Source: Candidatus Woesearchaeota archaeon (GTDB lineage: Archaea; Nanobdellota; Nanobdellia; Woesearchaeales; WJKR01). From it: a stretch of 18,948 bases of DNA. The stretch's first letter is position 1; every line of letters begins with the position of its first letter. The position numbers and the translations under genes are program-made. This document shows, in pieces, positions 18,921 through 18,948 of the stretch. The DNA lies in NCBI GenBank assembly GCA_014729015.1, contig WJKR01000014.1, forward strand, positions 1 through 18,948. The letters are read 5' to 3'. The notes under the pieces were generated by a model that saw only the letters and a program-made list of their open reading frames with translations, did not search any database and was not told the origin of the DNA.

Positions 18921-18948
18921 ATGAAGGTTCTAATGCTCGGTTGGGAGC
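18921..18948 (+). CDS. Start of a probable GT4-type glycosyltransferase (cut by window edge)
   Basis: Only MKVLMLGWE is visible before the window ends. This opening is characteristic of archaeal and bacterial family 4 glycosyltransferases and glycogen synthase-like proteins (commonly MKVLMLGWEFPP). GTGAT lies two to three bases, and GAGG nine bases, before the ATG. The call rests on nine residues and is therefore tentative. If right, the product makes a polysaccharide or glycolipid. Confidence 0.5.

Noticed and set aside
1..18948. CRISPR arrays, insertion sequences, tRNA genes
   Set aside because: No regularly spaced direct repeats, no transposase-like protein and no tRNA consensus were seen on either strand.

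Overview
The window looks archaeal. Almost every gene starts 25-30 bases downstream of a TATA box with no room for a leader. The replication genes are archaeal in type (a family B DNA polymerase ending in a PCNA-binding motif, and an MCM fragment). The prolyl-tRNA synthetase is the archaeal/eukaryotic form. The dense packing, small helical proteins and a group 3b-type [NiFe] sulfhydrogenase would fit a DPANN-type archaeon such as Woesearchaeota, but that placement is inference from gene content only.

Layout. 1-435: the 3' end of an MCM-like helicase gene, broken by an in-frame stop, followed by a small unknown gene. 790-3080: hydrogenase maturation region: hypA, an overlapping lipoprotein alpha/beta hydrolase, then a tight cassette of an ArsR-type regulator, a DUF1858 disulfide protein, hypC and an unknown gene. 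3155-5877: an AT-richer stretch of small helical proteins around a DMT-type transporter; two of these proteins appear to be paralogues. 5974-6351: the hydrogenase maturation protease. 6381-8522: proS and a DUF2391 membrane protein. 8573-12402: the hydrogenase structural operon in the order beta, gamma, delta, alpha (hydBGDA). 12456-14804: DNA polymerase B. 14801-16098 (minus strand): an AT-rich two-gene operon of a uridine-kinase-like P-loop kinase and a HAD phosphatase. 16211-18655: a membrane protein, a small winged-helix protein resembling the MCM C-terminal domain, and a zinc-motif protein overlapping an HTH regulator. The window ends with the first codons of a probable glycosyltransferase behind a long, possibly structured leader.

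How the parts fit. HydBGDA should form a soluble enzyme coupling H2 to NAD(P)(H) and possibly to sulfur reduction. HypA delivers nickel, HypC helps build the Fe(CN)2CO group, and the protease at 5974 should remove a nine-residue tail from the alpha subunit. HypB, D, E and F are not in the window. The ArsR-type regulator has cysteines and histidines at both ends and a palindrome over its own start codon, so it is a good candidate for a metal- or redox-responsive regulator of this region.

Two structural features stand out. All four convergent gene pairs overlap by exactly four bases with interlocked stop codons. The MCM-like gene is interrupted while a free-standing MCM-type winged helix is encoded elsewhere in the window. 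There is no gene-free stretch over 300 bases; the longest (18656-18920) holds an AT-rich block, two promoters and the long leader. I see no rRNA, tRNA, CRISPR array or insertion sequence.
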